From positions 1 through 34,055 of the forward strand of contig CAKUTF010000031.1 in the NCBI GenBank assembly GCA_934691725.1: 34,055 nucleotides of DNA. The letters are read 5' to 3'. Shown here piece by piece: positions 30,793 to 34,055 of this stretch. A program made the translations under genes and the position numbers. Origin of the DNA: an uncultured Fibrobacter sp. GTDB taxonomy: Bacteria > Fibrobacterota > Fibrobacteria > Fibrobacterales > Fibrobacteraceae. The notes under the pieces are model-generated. The model worked only from the letters and a program-made list of their open reading frames with translations. It did no database searches and was not told the origin of the DNA. The first letter of the stretch is position 1. Each line of letters starts with the position of its first letter.

Positions 30793-32151
30793 TCAAATCG
30801 TCTGGGAAAAAACGCCTTCGCGTTTCGTCTTTTGCATCAGCGGATCAAGCTGCATGGCTAGATATCGGATGACAAGCGTCCCGAGTTCCGTAGCCTCGAT
30901 TTCCGAGTCGGATTTTTTCACCAGAAGTCCATCCTTTTCTAGGGAGAGAAGCCGTTCCCAGCCCGGCCCGACTATGCTTTTTTCGTCGCCTGTCAGTTGA
31001 AGCCTGCGGTTGCACATCAGGCGTTCGATGACGTCCCGGATAACGCGTTCTTCGAAAGAAAGCTCTTCACAGCGAATTTCCGAAAGTTTTCCCGCTTCCT
31101 GCCGTTCCACGTATTTTACGCTCTCGTGGACGTTTTGCGAGTAGGCGTTGTCCAGCTGCGTGATGGCGCTCGAACCGAAAGCATAGACTTCGCCAGTCGT
31201 TTCCCGTGTGCAGTATCCTTGAAAATTCCTGTGCAGCTTTCCTTCCGCAAGCGCAAGAGATAGCGAATCATCCGGCAAGACAAAATGGTCCATCCCTACG
31301 TCCCGGAATCCCGCGTCCTTGAACATCTCGCGCGCCTTCAGGAAAAATTCCAGCTTCCGATGGGGCGAAGGAAGCTCGAACCGTTCCAGAGTTTTCTGGG
31401 CCTTCTTGACCCAAGGGACATGGGCGTAGCTATAGAGCGCGATTCTATCCGGGTGGGCTTCAATGGCGGATTCTACGCTTCTGTAAAAGCCTACTTCCGT
31501 CTGCGACGGCAGACCGTAAATCAGGTCGAGGTTGATGCCTTTGAAACCGAGCGCTCGAGAAATACACAGGAGTTCCTTCACCGGCAAGCGTGAAGGTTCC
31601 CGACCGATGTTTCGAAGTACCTGGGGATCGAAATCCTGGATGCCATAGCTTGCGCGATTAAATCCTATCCGGGCGAGTTCCTTCAGGCGTGCTTCGTCGA
31701 TGCTCGCCGGGTTGCATTCGATAGCGATTTCCGCGCGGGGAGAAAATGTAAAACGTTCCCTCAGCTTTTCGAGAATCGCTTCCAGGTAGGAATAGGGGAC
31801 GCTTGTCGGAGTGCCGCCGCCAAAATGAACCTGCGTCACGGGACGCTTCGAATCTATCCACGGAAGCTTCTCGTCCATTTCGCGGAAGAGCGCTTGGAAA
31901 TAGCGTTCCCGGAATTCGACAGTCGGCAAAAGTTCCGAAGTGCACCCGCAAAAAAGGCAACGCTTCGCGCAGAAGGGAATGTGAAAATAGAAGCTCACGT
32001 TTTGGGGTTTGAGTTCGTTGGACTTTCGCCACACGCGCTCGATTTGCGCCTTGTCCCTTGCCGCATGGAAAAGGTTCGCCGGAGGATAGCTCGTGTAGCG
32101 GGGAGCGTTCGTGTTGTACTTCAAAAGAAAATCGATCATTCCGCAGTCCAT
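30793..32151 (-). CDS. hemN: Oxygen-independent coproporphyrinogen III oxidase
   Basis: A 452-residue radical SAM enzyme that converts coproporphyrinogen III to protoporphyrinogen IX without oxygen, in the cytoplasm. The N-terminus NAPRYTSYPPA is a HemN signature. The cluster motif is C61-x3-C65-x2-C68-G-C70. SAM-binding FGGGTPTS and the C-terminal GMDHFVLPDDSLSLA (coproporphyrinogen-binding, with YAFGSSAIT) support HemN rather than the HemW relatives. TATATT lies 7 nt before the ATG at 32151; there is no useful Shine-Dalgarno, and a second in-frame ATG is at 32139. Haem production fits the c-type cytochrome at 21002-21373. Confidence 0.94.
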   Translation of the reverse strand: MDCGMIDFLLKYNTNAPRYTSYPPANLFHAARDKAQIERVWRKSNELKPQNVSFYFHIPFCAKRCLFCGCTSELLPTVEFRERYFQALFREMDEKLPWIDSKRPVTQVHFGGGTPTSVPYSYLEAILEKLRERFTFSPRAEIAIECNPASIDEARLKELARIGFNRASYGIQDFDPQVLRNIGREPSRLPVKELLCISRALGFKGINLDLIYGLPSQTEVGFYRSVESAIEAHPDRIALYSYAHVPWVKKAQKTLERFELPSPHRKLEFFLKAREMFKDAGFRDVGMDHFVLPDDSLSLALAEGKLHRNFQGYCTRETTGEVYAFGSSAITQLDNAYSQNVHESVKYVERQEAGKLSEIRCEELSFEERVIRDVIERLMCNRRLQLTGDEKSIVGPGWERLLSLEKDGLLVKKSDSEIEATELGTLVIRYLAMQLDPLMQKTKREGVFSQTI

Positions 32152-32158
32152 GTCTCTT

Positions 32159-32164
32159 AATATA
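32159..32164 (-). promoter_or_regulatory. TATATT 7 nt before the hemN start codon
   Basis: On the minus strand TATATT is followed by AAGAGAC and ATG, implying a leaderless or nearly leaderless transcript. The divergent NlpC/P60 gene starts only 47 bp away. Confidence 0.5.
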
Positions 32165-32185
32165 ACAATCGCGCAAACATTTTTT

Positions 32186-32191
32186 TAGATT
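32186..32191 (+). promoter_or_regulatory. TAGATT 7 nt before the NlpC/P60 start codon
   Basis: TAGATT is followed by TAGAGCG and ATG at 32199. It has the same start-proximal position as the other TATATT elements; the -35 region would overlap the hemN promoter. Confidence 0.4.
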
Positions 32192-32198
32192 TAGAGCG

Positions 32199-32717
32199 AT
32201 GAATGTCTTCCGTTCCATCCTGTGCATCGTATCGATTCTTTTGACTGTCTCGTGCACCATGCCGCCCCGACCGAGCTATGACCGGGATTCCGCTTCCTAC
32301 CGTTTTTCGGCATCGGAAAAGACCGCGGAAAAAATGCTCCAGACTGCAACGGGAGATGTCTCCGAATGGATGGCCATCGTCAAGCCGTGGCTCGGGACCC
32401 CCTACAAGTACGGCAAGGCTTCCAAAAGCGGGACGGACTGTTCCGGCTATGTCATGAATATCTACAAGGAAAAGACTGGAATTTCACTTCCGCACAGTTC
32501 CACGCAGATGTTCCAAATGGGAAAGAAAATCGAAAAGGGCGACTTGAAAACGGGAGACCTCGTTTTCTTTGGAGGAGGAAGCGGGGTCGATCATGTCGGG
32601 GTGTATCTAGGAGACGGAAACTTTACCCATGCGAGCACGTCGCGCGGAGTAATGATAAGCCCGCTCACCGATTCCTATTGGCAGCCGCGCTACAAGGGCG
32701 CTCGGAGAATTCAATGA
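32199..32717 (+). CDS. NlpC/P60-family lipoprotein
   Basis: A 172-residue predicted lipoprotein and cell-wall endopeptidase, cleaving peptide bonds in peptidoglycan stems. The signal peptide ends LLTVSC with the lipid-modified cysteine at 19 (slightly atypical lipobox, T at -3). The NlpC/P60 domain covers about 60-172 with catalytic C81 (GTDCSGYV), H132 (DHVGVYLG) and H144 (FTHAST). GTPYKYG precedes the cysteine as usual. It has a start-proximal TAGATT and no Shine-Dalgarno. Its stop overlaps pheA (ATGA), an unexpected partner. Confidence 0.92.
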   Translation: MNVFRSILCIVSILLTVSCTMPPRPSYDRDSASYRFSASEKTAEKMLQTATGDVSEWMAIVKPWLGTPYKYGKASKSGTDCSGYVMNIYKEKTGISLPHSSTQMFQMGKKIEKGDLKTGDLVFFGGGSGVDHVGVYLGDGNFTHASTSRGVMISPLTDSYWQPRYKGARRIQ

Positions 32718-33574
32718 AAAAGAAAATCGCTTTCCAGGGACGTCGGGGCGCATACAGCGAATGCGCCGCCTACTATCTTTTCGGAGAAGACATCGATGTT
32801 CTTCCGATGGATACTTTCGAAGAAATCTACCGGGCGATAGAGACCGGTTCTGCCGACGGAGGAGCGATTCCGATTGAAAATTCGACAGCCGGTTCCATTT
32901 ACGAAAACTATGATCTGCTGGCAAAGTGGCGTCATCCGATTGTGGGCGAGGTCAAGCTCCAAATAGAACATTGCCTCTGTGCGAACAAGGGCGCAAACCT
33001 GGGGACGCTCCGACGCGTGATGAGCCATCCGCAGGCACTTGCCCAGTGCAGCCGTTTTTTTACCGAACATCCGGCAATCGAAAAAGTCGTCTTCTTTGAC
33101 ACGGCGGGTTCCGCGGAAGAAGTCGCCAAGAGGAAAAACCTCACCGACGGCGGAATCGCTAGTTCCTATGCGGCAAGGCTCTACGGTCTCGACATACTCC
33201 AGTCGAATCTCGAAAACATCCGGGGCATAAACTTCACCCGGTTTTACGCCATCCAGAAAGAACCCGAGCCCGTTTCCGCGGACGCCGATCTTAAAACGGT
33301 CATTCTCTTTGAACTTTCAAACGACGACAAGCCCGGTGCGCTTTACGGAGCCCTCGGCGCATTCGCCAAACGGGGAATCAACATGACGCGCATCGAAAGC
33401 AGACCGAATCCGGACAAGCCCTGGGGCTACATCTTTTACGCATCCCTTCTCGGAAACCCGAAAAATCCTACGGTCATCGAGGCTTTTGAAGAGCTGAACC
33501 GATTTACGACCTTTACTTACCGTCTAGGCTCTTTTGCTCCCGGCAAGACGGAACGGCTGAAATACGAAGCCTGA
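32714..33574 (+). CDS. pheA: Prephenate dehydratase with ACT domain
   Basis: A 286-residue cytoplasmic enzyme that converts prephenate to phenylpyruvate in phenylalanine synthesis. The dehydratase domain (1-180) opens KIAFQGRRGAYSE, has IPIENSTAGSI at 52-62 and the catalytic T175-R176-F177. The ACT domain (about 195-280) contains GAL at 208-210 and ESRP at 228-231, the phenylalanine-binding motifs for feedback inhibition. There is no chorismate mutase domain, so this is the monofunctional form. Its ATG overlaps the NlpC/P60 stop. No leader peptide or attenuator is seen before it. On the plus strand the following hairpin has mismatches and a poor T-run. Confidence 0.95.
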   Translation: MKKKIAFQGRRGAYSECAAYYLFGEDIDVLPMDTFEEIYRAIETGSADGGAIPIENSTAGSIYENYDLLAKWRHPIVGEVKLQIEHCLCANKGANLGTLRRVMSHPQALAQCSRFFTEHPAIEKVVFFDTAGSAEEVAKRKNLTDGGIASSYAARLYGLDILQSNLENIRGINFTRFYAIQKEPEPVSADADLKTVILFELSNDDKPGALYGALGAFAKRGINMTRIESRPNPDKPWGYIFYASLLGNPKNPTVIEAFEELNRFTTFTYRLGSFAPGKTERLKYEA

Positions 33575-33604
33575 AACCGCTACGAACAAATGAAAAAACG
33601 TTAA

Positions 33605-33636
33605 ACAAAAAAGTCCACCCCGAAAGAGGCAGACTT
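33605..33636 (-). terminator. Minus-strand intrinsic terminator after pheA
   Basis: On the minus strand AAGTCTGCCTC and GGGGTGGACTT form an 11-bp stem (G-U pairs allowed) with loop TTTC, followed by TTTTTTG. On the plus strand the G-U pairs become A-C mismatches and the tail is poor. It therefore fits a leftward transcript, although pheA runs rightward. Confidence 0.7.
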
Positions 33637-33730
33637 TAATGAAACCGGGAACTTCGGAAGGAAACATCTACGAGTTCCGAAGGCGGATGCCTTGCGAGAA
33701 CCTTTCGCCGAAGCTCTTTTCCGGTCACGT
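33605..33730 (-). ncRNA. Candidate structured small RNA
   Basis: A minus-strand transcript of about 125 nt is suggested by TTGCCT (33763-33758), 15 nt, TATACT (33742-33737), then a structured stretch and the terminator at 33605-33636. ACCGG (33725-33721) can pair with CCGGT (33648-33644), enclosing two hairpins: GGCG/CGCC (33709-33706 with 33685-33682) and a perfect 8-bp CTTCGGAA/TTCCGAAG (33682-33675 with 33659-33652). No reading frame of useful length lies in it. I do not recognise a known family. Confidence 0.35.
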
Positions 33731-33829
33731 TTTTAAAGTATATCCGTTTCGCCTTTCAGGCAAGAAATATCTCGCTTGCCCATAGAACAGGCTGGGATAT
33801 TCCGAGTTGGAAGAATTTTGAAATTGAAA

Positions 33830-33955
33830 TCAGGGGAATCAGAGCTTAGAGCTGAGATTTTAGAGCTTAGCAAATAGTTGATAGTGAATAGTGGATAGGA
33901 AATAGGAATCAGTGGTCGGAGCCTAGTTGATAGTGGATAGTTGAAAGAAAATAGG
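33830..33955 (+). repeat. Intergenic mosaic repeat block D (runs to window end)
   Basis: Words shared with the other blocks: GAGCTTAGAGCT, TTAGAGCTTAG, TTGATAGTGAATAGTGGATAGG, AATCAGTGGTC. The TAGTGGATAG type of word is the complement of the CTATCTACC arm of block A. It lacks the CTTGA hairpin within the window. 33956-34055 shows no gene or clear element. Confidence 0.55.
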
Positions 33956-34055
33956 ACTCAAAAAGCAGAAGCTTGAGCCCAAGCTGTAAAGTCTCATACA
34001 AATCTGGCTTCAGCATGTGAAAAAGCTCGCTCCACAGACCAATTCCTTATCCCGC

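Noticed and set aside
33605..33636. Terminator for pheA on the plus strand
   Set aside because: On that strand the stem has several A-C mismatches and only three T follow. It fits the minus strand much better.
33645..33682. SRP (4.5S-like) RNA, because the plus strand reads CGGAAGGAAACATC
   Set aside because: The GGAA loop lacks the required closing stem and the remaining SRP consensus is missing; a perfect 8-bp hairpin with other partners uses the same bases.
1..34055. tRNA or rRNA genes
   Set aside because: I saw no cloverleaf with a GTTC-type T arm nor any conserved rRNA stretch on either strand; a tRNAscan or covariance search would settle it.

Overview
The window is from a Gram-negative, probably strictly anaerobic bacterium. 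The evidence is a pyruvate:ferredoxin oxidoreductase, a V/A-type ATP synthase in place of an F-type one, an oxygen-independent coproporphyrinogen oxidase, an OmpA-family protein and a predicted NlpC/P60 lipoprotein. The gene set, the ATPase layout and the mosaic intergenic repeats suggest Fibrobacter or a relative, but that assignment is inference; no rRNA or marker gene is present to settle it.

Layout: 102-4997 holds nifJ (minus) and, divergently, a small redox-type protein overlapping a TatD-like hydrolase. Repeat block A (4998-5400) follows. 5507-9257 is an accessory block, AT-richer in its first half: a trypsin-fold protein with a degraded catalytic triad, two small secreted proteins, a macro-domain protein with a helix-turn-helix-like tail, and a VWA protein. 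9279-12855 (minus) holds a SIMPL protein, a secreted protein, hpt and leuA. leuA is preceded by what reads as a complete leucine attenuator: a 15-codon leader peptide with four Leu codons, mutually exclusive hairpins and an intrinsic terminator. 13140-20849 (minus) is the ATP synthase operon E-(DUF2764)-A-B-D-I-K-K, with two tandem proteolipid genes that differ at the ion-binding residues. 21002-22165 (minus) is an SDR/cytochrome c pair, divergent from mntP. Repeat block B (22799-23132) separates mntP from ompA and tkt (minus). 26045-30074 (plus) is a GT-C glycosyltransferase fused to an NPCBM domain, its GT2 lipid-sugar partner and gmk, all overlapping. Repeat block C (30110-30775) follows, then hemN (minus), divergent from nlpC-pheA (plus). 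The window ends with a candidate minus-strand structured RNA and repeat block D.

Two themes run across the window. First, several genes have a TATATT-like hexamer only 6-8 nt before the start codon and no Shine-Dalgarno sequence, suggesting leaderless transcripts, while other genes have ordinary Shine-Dalgarno sites. Second, the non-coding blocks are built from recurring short modules: hairpins with a fixed CTTGA loop and compensating stem changes, a GAGCTTGTCGAGCTA-type module, and many copies of a GGACGTCTAAGC-like word.
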